From: an uncultured bacterium
GTDB taxonomy: Bacteria > Bacillota > Clostridia > Oscillospirales > Ruminococcaceae
Direction of reading: 5' to 3'
Assembly: GCA_905215965.1 (NCBI GenBank)
Contig: CAJMSD010000013.1
Coordinates: 1-64,000 of the forward strand
DNA: 64,000 nt
This document shows positions 55,919 through 64,000 of this stretch, piece by piece. The stretch's first letter is position 1. Each line of letters begins with the position of its first letter. The position numbers and the translations under genes were made by a program. The notes beneath the pieces were generated by a model. The model saw nothing but the letters and a program-made list of their open reading frames with translations, searched no databases and was not told the origin of the DNA.

Positions 55919-55971
55919 CTTCCTTTCGTATAAATTGAGATCTCTCTCAATACATTTTATGCGAAAGGAAG
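55919..55971 (-). promoter_or_regulatory. Hairpin sequestering the amidase Shine-Dalgarno
   Basis: In the minus-strand transcript CTTCCTTTCG (55,962-55,971) is complementary to CGAAAGGAAG (55,919-55,928), which contains the AAGGAAG in front of the amidase ATG. A second inner stem (ttgaga/tctcaa) continues the helix. A long 5' leader hairpin of this kind would block initiation until opened. Confidence 0.6.
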
Positions 55972-56034
55972 AAGTTGCTCCACCACAAAATTATGTTTTA
56001 ACGAAATATGCTTTCAATAAGTTAGTTTCTGAAA

Positions 56035-57192
56035 TCAGAGCAATTTTTCAAAAACTGTATTTGCGATTGCGGCTGCTTCTTTTGTTGTACCTCCGCCGCA
56101 AATCTGCGTAAAATATAGACAAACGATATTGTTGACAGGATCGGCGCAGAAATACGTGCCTGTCCAACCGTCCCAGCCGAATTCTCCATTGCAGGTTTTT
56201 ATACAGGAGCTGTTTTTGTCGGTCATAATGCGCATAAGGCAACTGTAGTTGTATCCGCGAAGTCTTTCCCAGAAATTTTTCACTTGACTCTCGCTAAGCT
56301 TCGGAGAAGTCATATATTCAAAAGTTTTGCGGCTGAAAAGACGTTTTCCCATGAATTCGCCGCCGCTCGCAAGCATGAGCGAGAATTTTGAGTAGTCGTC
56401 AATAGTCGAAACAAGACCTGCTCCGCCTGATTCAAAGGCAGGAGGGCAGCTGTAGTCGGTAAGTCCGAGATAATTTCCATGATCTTGCCTAAGACCATTT
56501 TCCTGCCATGAATATAAAGCAGTAAAGCGATACATCTTATTCGTTGGAACATAAAATCCGGTATCATTCATTCCAAGCGGTTCAAAAATATTTTGCTTTA
56601 GAAATTCACTTAGCTTCATTCCCGAAGCCTGCTCGATAATTCCGCCGAGAATATCAGCAGAGATTCCGTAATCCCAAAGCTCTCCGGGTCTGAACATCAG
56701 CGGAATATCCGCGGCTCTTCGGCAGAATTCCTCGGTAGTTATCTCATTTCCGCTTCTCTGACCGTCTATTACCGCATCGAAGAGCTTTGCCGAAGCGCAA
56801 ACCGAAGTTCCCCAGTTGTCTGCATAGGGGAGTCCGGACGTCATATTAAGCAGATGTGAAACAGTAATCGGGATATTGCACGGCACGATCTCATTTTTAT
56901 CATTAACATAAGAAATATTGGAGAATTCGGGGAAAAATTTTGAAACAGGATCATCAGGCGATATAATTCCTCTGTCTGTCAGAATCATTGCAGCGGCAGA
57001 GGTAATAGGCTTCGTAAGGGAAAAAAGTCTGAATATATGATCGCGGCTCATAGGAATATTCTTATCAATATCAGAATGACCGAAAAATCCGCTGTAAATT
57101 TCCTTATTGTCCTTAAAAATAAGACAGCCTGCACCTATATTTTCACCGTTGGCAATTGAATTTTTAATTATTTTGTCAATACAGTCACGCAT
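56035..57192 (-). CDS. Beta-lactamase-fold serine hydrolase
   Basis: 385 residues from ATG 57,192 (GAGGTGAACAAT upstream). Class C beta-lactamase/D-Ala carboxypeptidase-like esterase. S58-L-T-K61 is the catalytic SxxK, and the tyrosine in LWDYGISADI fits the YxN position (here YxS). No signal peptide, so it is probably cytoplasmic; the substrate could be a peptide or ester. Monocistronic. Confidence 0.85.
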   Translation of the reverse strand: MRDCIDKIIKNSIANGENIGAGCLIFKDNKEIYSGFFGHSDIDKNIPMSRDHIFRLFSLTKPITSAAAMILTDRGIISPDDPVSKFFPEFSNISYVNDKNEIVPCNIPITVSHLLNMTSGLPYADNWGTSVCASAKLFDAVIDGQRSGNEITTEEFCRRAADIPLMFRPGELWDYGISADILGGIIEQASGMKLSEFLKQNIFEPLGMNDTGFYVPTNKMYRFTALYSWQENGLRQDHGNYLGLTDYSCPPAFESGGAGLVSTIDDYSKFSLMLASGGEFMGKRLFSRKTFEYMTSPKLSESQVKNFWERLRGYNYSCLMRIMTDKNSSCIKTCNGEFGWDGWTGTYFCADPVNNIVCLYFTQICGGGTTKEAAAIANTVFEKLL

Positions 57193-57275
57193 ATTGTTCA
57201 CCTCATAATAATAGCAATTGATATTATTATAAGCTTAAAAGCTGCAAAAGTCAACATCAGGTTTTGTTTTAAAAA

Positions 57276-59360
57276 TCATCTTCTCTTAACACCTGTTCTG
57301 AGAATTCTTATGGAATTCAGAATAAGGAGCATAGCTACTCCGGAATCGGCGAAAACAGCAAACCACATACTTGCGTGACCAAGCATTCCTAAAATAAGAA
57401 CTGCAAGCTTAAACACGAGTGCGAAAACAATATTTTCCATTGAAACGCGAAGTGTTTTATCGGCAATTTTTTTGGCATTGACAGCCGAATCAAGCTCTTG
57501 ATTAATAAAAACTGCATCGGCAGCTTCAAGTGCGAGATCCGAACCGTTCTGCATGGCTGCTCCAACGTCTGCTCCTGCAAGAACAGGACCATCATTTATG
57601 CCGTCGCCTATAAACATGACAGCGCCATACTTATTACGGATATTTTTAATCTCTTCAAGCTTATCCTCCGGAAGGAGTTCGCTTTTAACATAGTCAGCAT
57701 TAATTTCTTTTGCAACGATCTCAGCGTTTTCAGTTTTGTCTCCGGTAAGCATGGCTGTATGAAGTCCCATTTTTTTCATCTGAGCTACAGCTTCCGCGGA
57801 ATTTTTCTTTATACTGTCGGAAACGATAATGCGTCCCAAATATTGTTTTTCTGAGGCAACATATACAACGCTTCCCGAACGATCAGAATTATCAGGAACA
57901 GCAATTCCGTGTTCGTCCATAATGCGCTTATTTCCGCAAATAACAGCTTTTCCGACAATAAGACTTATAATTCCCTTGCCGGATATTTCTTTGGTTTTTT
58001 CCGGAACGGTAATCGCAATATTATTGTGTCGGCAGTATCTTGTTATGCTTTCTGCGACAGGGTGCTTTGACGACGATTCACATGATCCGCAGATCTCAAG
58101 AAGCTCTTTTTTGCTTATTCCATCGCTCGGTTCTATCAAGGTCACATCGAACGTACCTGTTGTCACAGTTCCTGTTTTATCAAAAGCAACAGCTTTTACT
58201 TTCCCGAGAGCCTCTAAGGAGCTTCCTCCTTTAAAAAGAATGCCAAGCTTAGATGCAGCTCCGATTCCCGAAAAATAGGCAAGGGGAACGCTCAGTACAA
58301 TAGCGCACGGACAGCTTATAACAAGCAGCGTCAAAGCGGTATAAAGCCATTCGATCCAATTTCCGCATACGAGAGAAGGTATAACGGCTATTATGGCGGC
58401 AGCAGCGATCACGATCGGAGTATAGAATTTTGCAAAACGGGTAATAAATCTGTCGATCTTTGGTTTCGACGCTGAAGCGTTTTCAACGGCGTCGGCGATT
58501 TTGGATATCATTGAATCGGCTGCCGGAGCTGTTGCTGTTACGGTAATGACATCTCCAAGATTAATGCAGCCAGATATAGCTTTGTCGCCGACAGTAACAG
58601 ACTTCGGAATAGGTTCGCCGTTTATCGCCGAAGTATCAAGCCGAGTTTCCCCGCCGGTAATAATTCCGTCTGCTGCGATACGCTCCCCGGCGCTTACCCG
58701 AATAACATCTCCTTTGGAAATTTCATCGGAAGAGCAGTGAATGAATTTTCCGTCTCTGAGGATATCGGCTTCGTTAACTTTAAGAGAAGCGGCAGCACTT
58801 ATTGCCTTGCGGCTTCCGGCAACAGCATACTGCTCGAAAATTTCTCCGATCTTGAAAAACAGCATAACTCCAACAGCTTCGGAATATTCTCTGAGAAAAA
58901 AAGCTCCGAGTGTAGCAATAGTCATGAGAAAATTCTCATTAAAAACATTGCCTTTTCTAATATTTTTAAATGTAGCTGCAAGAACTTCACAGCCAAAAAC
59001 GAGATACGCCGCTATATATAAGCATAAGTAAAGAATAAAATTATCCATAAATTTTTGCGAGAGCATCGCTGCAAGATAAAGTGCTGCACCAACTAAAAGG
59101 GATGCTATCTTGCCGCGAAGCAAAAAAGCTTCTCCAAGATTTTCAGTCTCCTCAATGAATTCAACATCAGGCTCAATTTTATGAGCAATACTATTAATCT
59201 TAGAAAGAGTGTGTGAATTGATATTTCCATTGACTTTAAGCTTTTTTGATGCGAATATTATATCAGCGGAATGAATACCGTCCATATTTTTGATTTTTTC
59301 CTCAATTTTAGATGCACAGTGCGCACAATTCAGATTTTTTATACTATAAACCTTTTCCAT
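57276..59360 (-). CDS. Heavy-metal P1B-type ATPase, zinc/cadmium type
   Basis: 694 residues. Exports divalent metal using ATP. N-terminal HMA domain with C12 and C15 (NCAHCASK), eight membrane helices, the translocation motif SCPCAIVLS (350-352), phosphorylated D394 in DKTGTVT, and ATP-domain GDGINDGPVLAGADVG. CPC plus a CxxC HMA and the absence of an MxM copper signature point to Zn/Cd/Pb (ZntA/CadA-like). An ArsR/SmtB-type operator sits at the promoter. Confidence 0.93.
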   Translation of the reverse strand: MEKVYSIKNLNCAHCASKIEEKIKNMDGIHSADIIFASKKLKVNGNINSHTLSKINSIAHKIEPDVEFIEETENLGEAFLLRGKIASLLVGAALYLAAMLSQKFMDNFILYLCLYIAAYLVFGCEVLAATFKNIRKGNVFNENFLMTIATLGAFFLREYSEAVGVMLFFKIGEIFEQYAVAGSRKAISAAASLKVNEADILRDGKFIHCSSDEISKGDVIRVSAGERIAADGIITGGETRLDTSAINGEPIPKSVTVGDKAISGCINLGDVITVTATAPAADSMISKIADAVENASASKPKIDRFITRFAKFYTPIVIAAAAIIAVIPSLVCGNWIEWLYTALTLLVISCPCAIVLSVPLAYFSGIGAASKLGILFKGGSSLEALGKVKAVAFDKTGTVTTGTFDVTLIEPSDGISKKELLEICGSCESSSKHPVAESITRYCRHNNIAITVPEKTKEISGKGIISLIVGKAVICGNKRIMDEHGIAVPDNSDRSGSVVYVASEKQYLGRIIVSDSIKKNSAEAVAQMKKMGLHTAMLTGDKTENAEIVAKEINADYVKSELLPEDKLEEIKNIRNKYGAVMFIGDGINDGPVLAGADVGAAMQNGSDLALEAADAVFINQELDSAVNAKKIADKTLRVSMENIVFALVFKLAVLILGMLGHASMWFAVFADSGVAMLLILNSIRILRTGVKRR

Positions 59361-59376
59361 AGCTCATACTCCTTAT

Positions 59377-59392
59377 ATGAATATCTGTTCAT
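59377..59392 (-). promoter_or_regulatory. Metal-responsive ArsR/SmtB-type operator
   Basis: ATGAATATCTGTTCAT is an imperfect palindrome of the ATATGAACA...TTCAT class bound by CzrA/CadC-type repressors. It lies between the promoter and the ribosome site of the metal ATPase gene. Confidence 0.6.
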
Positions 59393-59398
59393 GTGTTT

Positions 59399-59427
59399 AA
59401 TATATCATATATTTTTCCTGCTGTCAA
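59399..59427 (-). promoter_or_regulatory. Promoter of the metal ATPase gene
   Basis: Minus-strand TTGACA (59,422-59,427), 17-bp spacer, TATATT (59,399-59,404). Confidence 0.7.
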
Positions 59428-59447
59428 TACTTTTCAGAAAATTTTCT

Positions 59448-59482
59448 TTGCAAAATACAACTTATTATGATATAATAAGTTG
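59448..59482 (+). promoter_or_regulatory. Sigma-factor operon promoter overlapped by a 25-bp palindrome
   Basis: TTGCAA (59,448-59,453), 17-bp spacer and TATAAT (59,471-59,476). The perfect inverted repeat caacttatta-tgata-taataagttg (59,458-59,482) covers the spacer and -10 element, so it is a likely repressor site. A leader of about 175 nt follows before the ATG. Confidence 0.6.
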
Positions 59483-59657
59483 AAACCAAGTAAAAAATGC
59501 CGGATATCTTCTAAAAATCACGATTGTTAGTTTGTGATAACAACCTTTCGAAATTTTTTCAAAAAAAGTTCGTCTTTTTTTATCTTTAAAATCACTACCT
59601 TATGAAAGCTTTCATTATCGCCGTTTTTACGGTAGTTTTCTGGAAGGAGTGAAATAT

Positions 59658-60260
59658 ATGTTGACTGAACAAAAGATTCTCAACGGAGGTGAGAACGCTA
59701 TAATTTTTAAGAAATCCCTAACACAAGACAGGGAGTCGGAAGAACATAAAATCAATCAAGTCAATTACCTGATCATTAATTGCAGTACGTCAAAGGAAAG
59801 TTTATGCACACTTTACAATATGTTTAAAAAGCAGGTTTTTGCTATTGCATTCAGTATTACGTGCGATTATCATCTTTCAGAGGATTGCGTTGCGGAAACT
59901 TTTGTTAGGTTGACGCAAGTAAAAAAATTTTCCCCAAAAGGCGGCGACGGAAAAGGATTCATTCTGACAGTAGCGCGCAACGTCGCCCTTGAACAGCGCA
60001 GACGTTATAAAAAAGAAAGTATGAATTTTATCATACAAAGCTACGGTGACGCCGATAAAACCGTAGAGGACAGCATCTTTGTTAATCAGCTGCTTAAACA
60101 TCTGAATGACAATCAGCGGCAGATCGTTATGATGAAATGCTACAGTGAGCTGACTTTTCAGGAGATAGCGTCCATTTTAAGATGTCCGGTTACTACGGTC
60201 AAATCAAGGTACAAAAGAGCAATTGAAATATTACAGAAAAAGGCAGGTGCTGAATTATGA
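59658..60260 (+). CDS. Sigma-70 family (ECF-like) RNA polymerase sigma factor
   Basis: 200 residues from ATG 59,658 after AAGGAG. Region 2 (about 45-110) has FAIAFSITCDYHLSEDCVAE+TFVRL, the -10 recognising helices; region 4 has QRQIVMMKCYSELTFQEIAS followed by CPVTTVKSRYKRAIEIL, the -35 reading helix-turn-helix. The linker is short, as in ECF sigmas. An N-terminal extension of about 40 residues is unusual. Overlaps the next gene by 4 bp, typical of a sigma/anti-sigma pair. Confidence 0.9.
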   Translation: MLTEQKILNGGENAIIFKKSLTQDRESEEHKINQVNYLIINCSTSKESLCTLYNMFKKQVFAIAFSITCDYHLSEDCVAETFVRLTQVKKFSPKGGDGKGFILTVARNVALEQRRRYKKESMNFIIQSYGDADKTVEDSIFVNQLLKHLNDNQRQIVMMKCYSELTFQEIASILRCPVTTVKSRYKRAIEILQKKAGAEL

Positions 60261-61786
60261 ATGAAAAAAATCAGAAAATTCAAGATTTCGAAAATAATCT
60301 GAAATCAAAAATGGACGAACTTGCGTCATCAGTAGACTGCTTTGACAAAATTGCCAAAAGAGCTTTTCCTGAGCAAACAAAAAGCTCGGAGGATTTTGAG
60401 TATACTGTAAGCGATCTTGAAAACGTGAGCGGACGCAGAAATAAATTCCGTATTACATCGTTTGTTGCAGCTGCTGCGGCAATTGTACTATGCTTGTTTT
60501 TTCTGGCTAAGCCTGACGGCTTCCTGAATAATGTATTGTTTAATGCAGGAAAAAGCGAAGACAAACAGGCATATAGACAAATCATAGCCGAGATCAAGGA
60601 ACTTGACTCTGACAGCACTTACGTATATAAGGATCTCACGCTGGATCAGTTTATAAAATATGATACGCTTATCCTGCCATTTTATGGCTGCCCATTCGAA
60701 AGATCCGAGACATCCGGGCTTAACGTCAGAATTTTTATAAGAACCTGTGGAGATGTGTATACCAATCAGATATACGCTGTCGTTTACGAGGGAAGCTTTG
60801 AGGACGAGAACTTTATTGCGGCAGCCGATACAAACGCAAAATTCGAAGATTCCGAACTTAATAGCGAACAGACTGTCACACGTATAAGCAGCGAGAATAT
60901 GTTGTATACTGCTGAAAATTTGTTTGATGCCGATGAAAGTAATAATGCAATTACCGATAGTGATGAAAATGAAATTGAACTCGGAGCATTTAATTATAGA
61001 ATGCTGTGCAAAACCGATAATGATATCATTCCTATTACAAGTGCGTTTTATTACTGGCATAACGCAGATGATGAAAATAATAATTACAGTTATGATATTT
61101 ATGCCTATGATTCAAGAAAATCCGTTCAGGAGCGTTATGATACCGAGCAATTTGAAAGCGACTGGAATAATGTAGTTTATTTTAACGGCAAATCGGCTGC
61201 GGCAGATACCGAGCTTTCTGATATGACGAAAGCAGATACAGTAGATAATATCTATATCGCAGGCGATAATTCAATGTATGCAGACTATACTTTCATGAAC
61301 TTCGATGAATATTCCAATACTGAGAATGTGTTTGGCGCAAGTTATGATCTGGTCACTTCAAGCGGATATACGGCAGAATTTATCGCCCCGTTCATAAGCG
61401 CGTTCAGTGAATATATGTTTTTTGTTCCGGCAGATGAGTATTACAGAAAAAGTGCAAAAATCGAAATAAAAAACACTTTTGATAACTCGGTGATCGAAAG
61501 CAAAGATGTTGTTTTATTTGCAGCCGACGAACTTGAAGGCGTAGAATCCGATTCTGCAGAGGCTCAATTGCTCGAACAGCATTTACAGCTTGAAGAAGAA
61601 TTGAGAAAATATGAAGAGCTGTATAATACAGCCGCAAAAAACAGTGAAATTGAAGAAAAACGATATAACGAATATCTGAATTCGCTGCAAAACGAGCTTG
61701 AAGAAATTTCTTCCAAAATTCAAAGTAATCAATACGAAAGTCAAGAAGTTATTTCAACAAAACCGACTGAACCTAACGAAGAATAA
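60257..61786 (+). CDS. Probable anti-sigma factor, single-pass membrane protein with C-terminal coiled coil
   Basis: 509 residues. Cytoplasmic N-terminus (about 1-70) with a helical ASVDCFDKIAKRAFPEQ, one membrane helix (about 72-90, ITSFVAAAAAIVLCLFFLA), and a large extracytoplasmic part rich in D, Y and N ending in a coiled coil (about 440-500, AQLLEQHLQLEEELRKYEEL). Translationally coupled to the sigma gene. No zinc HxxxCxxC motif, so the inhibitory mechanism would differ from ZAS proteins. The extracellular part may sense a ligand or envelope stress. Confidence 0.65.
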   Translation: MNEKNQKIQDFENNLKSKMDELASSVDCFDKIAKRAFPEQTKSSEDFEYTVSDLENVSGRRNKFRITSFVAAAAAIVLCLFFLAKPDGFLNNVLFNAGKSEDKQAYRQIIAEIKELDSDSTYVYKDLTLDQFIKYDTLILPFYGCPFERSETSGLNVRIFIRTCGDVYTNQIYAVVYEGSFEDENFIAAADTNAKFEDSELNSEQTVTRISSENMLYTAENLFDADESNNAITDSDENEIELGAFNYRMLCKTDNDIIPITSAFYYWHNADDENNNYSYDIYAYDSRKSVQERYDTEQFESDWNNVVYFNGKSAAADTELSDMTKADTVDNIYIAGDNSMYADYTFMNFDEYSNTENVFGASYDLVTSSGYTAEFIAPFISAFSEYMFFVPADEYYRKSAKIEIKNTFDNSVIESKDVVLFAADELEGVESDSAEAQLLEQHLQLEEELRKYEELYNTAAKNSEIEEKRYNEYLNSLQNELEEISSKIQSNQYESQEVISTKPTEPNEE

Positions 61787-61816
61787 TTATAACAGACAAA
61801 ACAAAAGAAAGTTTAT

Positions 61817-61855
61817 AAAGAACTGTGCTGTATAAATTAGCACAGTTCTTTTATT
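61817..61855 (+). terminator. Terminator of the sigma/anti-sigma operon
   Basis: Arms aaagaactgtgct (61,817-61,829) and agcacagttcttt (61,839-61,851), then TATT. Confidence 0.85.
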
Positions 61856-61910
61856 ATATTAAGTTCAGAGGCGCCTAAAATTAAAAAAATAAAAATCTAC
61901 AAAGGAATTA

Positions 61911-61939
61911 TTGACTTTATGCATTTAAAGTGTTATACT
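61911..61939 (+). promoter_or_regulatory. Promoter of aroF-tyrA
   Basis: TTGACT (61,911-61,916), 17-bp spacer, TATACT (61,934-61,939). A small hairpin gaaagc/gctttc (61,949-61,967) lies in the leader, with no T-box features seen. Confidence 0.7.
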
Positions 61940-61997
61940 TTAAACAACGAAAGCAATCTAAGCTTTCATTTTAGTATTTAAGAGAGGTTGATATTTT

Positions 61998-63008
61998 ATG
62001 ATTATTGTATGTAAAAACTCTGCGCCGCAGAAAAAAATAGACGAGCTTATCAATAAACTCACGGATATGGGACTTGAAACACATTGCAGTACAGGTACTC
62101 ACTCAACAGTTATAGGACTTGTAGGCGATACGTCGAAGGTCGATATGGAAGCTCTTGAAGCGCTCGATATCGCCGAAAAGGTACAGCGTGTATCAGAGCC
62201 GTATAAGCTTGCAAATAAAAAATTTCATAACGACGATACGATCGTAGAAGCCGGAGGTTCAAAAATCGGCGGCGGATACTTCGGAGTTATAGCAGGTCCG
62301 TGTTCTATTGAATCCGAGGAGCAGATCATAGGCTGCGCAAAAGCTGTTAAGGCTGCCGGAGCAAATTTCCTCAGAGGAGGAGCATTTAAGCCGAGAACTT
62401 CGCCATACGCTTTCAGAGGCCTTAAAGCAAGAGGTCTCGAGCTGCTTCTTCTTGCAAAACAAGAAACCGGACTTCCTATCGTTACCGAGCTTATGAGCCT
62501 CGATCACCTTGATCTGTTCAATGATGTAGATGTTATCCAGATCGGTGCAAGAAATATGCAAAATTTCGAGATGCTTTCTGAAATCGGTCATTGCGACAAG
62601 CCGATACTTCTTAAAAGAGGTCTTGCAAATACAATCGAAGAATGGCTTATGAGCGCAGAGTATATTATGTCGGGCGGAAACAAAAATGTTATTCTCTGCG
62701 AACGCGGGATCAGAACCTTTGAGAAGGCTACAAGAAACACTTTTGATGTATCTGCCGCTCCGGTTCTGCATGAGCTTACTCATCTTCCCGTAGTTATGGA
62801 TCCAAGCCATGCTACAGGCAAGTCCTCGCTTATCAAACCGCTTGCAAAAGCATCTGTAACAGCCGGAGCAGACGGCTTGATGATAGAGGTACACCCGACT
62901 CCTGAAAAGGCTTTGTGCGATGGAGCACAGTCGATAACTCCCGACGCTTTTGCCGATATTATGCAGGATGTAAAGCTCCTTTGCAATATCGAGCATAAAA
63001 TTCTCTGA
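61998..63008 (+). CDS. aroF: 3-deoxy-7-phosphoheptulonate synthase (DAHP synthase, AroA-I-beta type)
   Basis: 336 residues. First step of aromatic amino-acid synthesis from phosphoenolpyruvate and erythrose-4-phosphate. An N-terminal ferredoxin-like regulatory domain (1-70) precedes the TIM barrel with GVIAGPCSIES, RGGAFKPRTSPYAFRG and VVMDPSHATGKSSLIKPLAK, holding metal and phosphate ligands. Feedback control through the N-terminal domain is typical. Co-directional with tyrA, 14 bp apart. Confidence 0.96.
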   Translation: MIIVCKNSAPQKKIDELINKLTDMGLETHCSTGTHSTVIGLVGDTSKVDMEALEALDIAEKVQRVSEPYKLANKKFHNDDTIVEAGGSKIGGGYFGVIAGPCSIESEEQIIGCAKAVKAAGANFLRGGAFKPRTSPYAFRGLKARGLELLLLAKQETGLPIVTELMSLDHLDLFNDVDVIQIGARNMQNFEMLSEIGHCDKPILLKRGLANTIEEWLMSAEYIMSGGNKNVILCERGIRTFEKATRNTFDVSAAPVLHELTHLPVVMDPSHATGKSSLIKPLAKASVTAGADGLMIEVHPTPEKALCDGAQSITPDAFADIMQDVKLLCNIEHKIL

Positions 63009-63022
63009 TAGGACTGATTAAG

Positions 63023-63877
63023 ATGAAAATACTTGTTGCAGGCTTAGGTCTTATAGGCGGCTCGATATGTAAGTCACTGAAAAGAAGCGGAAAACATTTT
63101 ATCGTCGGATACGATCTGAACATGGAGATCGAACAGGCTGCTCTTGAAGATGGCTGCATTGATACAGAATTCAGCGGCAGCTTTGACGATATAGAGCTTG
63201 TTATCGTTTGTCTTTATCCGGAAGCCGCTGAAAGCTTCGTGAAAGAAAATGCTTCTGCAATGGCAAATAAAGTGCGGCTTATCACAGATGTCTGCGGAAT
63301 CAAGGGTGAATTTGCACAGCGTATAAAAAAAATTGCTGAAATAAACAATATGGAATATATCGGCATTCATCCTATGGCAGGAAAAGAATTCGGCGGTTAC
63401 GTCAATAGTACGGAAAAACTTTTTTGCGGTGCAAATTTTATTATTGCTCCCTTTGAGGACAGTACTAAGGAAAATATCACTTTGCTTGAAGAGCTTGCGC
63501 TTGAAATGGGCGCAGGAAAGCTTGTTACGACTACACCTGAGGATCATGATAAGATTATTGCCTATACTTCACAGCTTGCTCATATAGTATCAAGCGCTTA
63601 TGTAAAAAGTCCGGAGCTTGATATCGAATGTGGATTCAGCGGAGGTAGCTTTCAGGATATGACGAGAATTGCTACCATGAATGAAAATATGTGGACAGAT
63701 CTCTTTATGCAGAATCGTAAAAATCTGCTTTTTGAGCTTGATACGCTTATAGAAAATCTGAATATGTACAGTAAAGCGCTGAGGGACGGCGATACGCAGC
63801 GAATTTCGGAGCTAATTAAGGAAGGAAGACTTCTGAAAGAAGAAAATCTGCGTCGGCGTATCGGACAGCCTAACTAA
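63023..63877 (+). CDS. tyrA: Prephenate dehydrogenase
   Basis: 284 residues. Oxidatively decarboxylates prephenate toward tyrosine using NAD(P). Rossmann motif AGLGLIGGS (6-14), HPMAGKEFGGYVNSTEKLF substrate region and SQLAHIVSSAYVKS in the helical C-terminal domain. No C-terminal ACT domain. Last gene of the aroF operon, ended by a terminator. Confidence 0.94.
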   Translation: MKILVAGLGLIGGSICKSLKRSGKHFIVGYDLNMEIEQAALEDGCIDTEFSGSFDDIELVIVCLYPEAAESFVKENASAMANKVRLITDVCGIKGEFAQRIKKIAEINNMEYIGIHPMAGKEFGGYVNSTEKLFCGANFIIAPFEDSTKENITLLEELALEMGAGKLVTTTPEDHDKIIAYTSQLAHIVSSAYVKSPELDIECGFSGGSFQDMTRIATMNENMWTDLFMQNRKNLLFELDTLIENLNMYSKALRDGDTQRISELIKEGRLLKEENLRRRIGQPN

Positions 63878-63892
63878 TATATGTAATAATGC

Positions 63893-63928
63893 AAATGAGG
63901 ACGTCAAGTATGATGTCCTCATTTATGT
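63893..63928 (+). terminator. Terminator of aroF-tyrA
   Basis: Arms aaatgaggac (63,893-63,902) and gtcctcattt (63,915-63,924), followed by ATGTTTT. Confidence 0.75.
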
Positions 63929-64000
63929 TTTATGCATAAAATGCCGAATAGAGTAATAATTTGCCATAAACTGTTGACTTTTCTGTCATAATGAATTAAA

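Noticed and set aside
1..64000. CRISPR array or cas genes
   Set aside because: No regular short repeats with unique spacers and no Cas-like proteins were found; the tandem repeats at 624-1475 are coding.

Overview
The window looks like the chromosome of an anaerobic, fibre-degrading gut or rumen Firmicute, most likely Ruminococcus or a close relative in the Oscillospiraceae. The grounds are type I dockerin modules on a GH9 cellulase, a GH43 enzyme and a beta-helix carbohydrate-binding protein, a V/A-type ATPase operon, strong Shine-Dalgarno sites (AAGGAG types) and Gram-positive promoters. No rRNA is present, so the species is not settled.

Positions 1-26,930 are accessory. A very large secreted repeat protein (74-8224, minus) ends in a poly-threonine tail without any anchor, against what looks like an insertion-sequence end. 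A TetR regulator overlaps its start. Next is a type I restriction-modification locus (9448-17,106): hsdR-hsdM-hsdS on the minus strand, a second hsdS lacking its 5' end on the plus strand, and a tyrosine recombinase between them. The two hsdS copies share inverted repeats of 86 bp and 342 bp. This is the architecture of a phase-variable, shuffling specificity system, and the recombinase lies inside the invertible segment. A WYL regulator follows. Positions 19,035-26,601 hold a decayed conjugative element: relaxase, a MobC-like protein, a candidate oriT, an NlpC/P60 hydrolase, and fragments of TrbL-, VirB4- and VirD4-like proteins joined by internal deletions. A tRNA-Leu (TAG) at 26,933-27,017 marks its right flank.

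Positions 27,051-42,174 carry a GNAT acetyltransferase, a maltose-type O-acetyltransferase with a MATE pump, a lipoprotein, and a plant-polysaccharide block: GH9 cellulase, AraC regulator, GH43 arabinanase-like enzyme, then two orphan genes, a DUF2238 membrane protein and a secreted dockerin protein with two beta-helix carbohydrate-binding domains.

Positions 42,305-50,824 are a complete nine-gene V/A-type ATPase operon (H-I-K-E-C-F-A-B-D, minus) whose proteolipid retains the residues of a sodium site. Between it and glyA lies an apparently non-coding 1.4 kb stretch holding an independently promoted and terminated transcript of about 550 nt. That RNA contains five Shine-Dalgarno/AUG units, three of them followed by a stop after only two or three codons. 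I regard it as the least explained element of the window.

Positions 52,241-63,877 are housekeeping and stress genes: glyA, a small membrane protein, rarA, an amidase whose Shine-Dalgarno lies in a long hairpin, a beta-lactamase-fold serine hydrolase, a zinc/cadmium P-type ATPase with an ArsR/SmtB-type operator, a sigma factor/anti-sigma-like pair, and aroF-tyrA.
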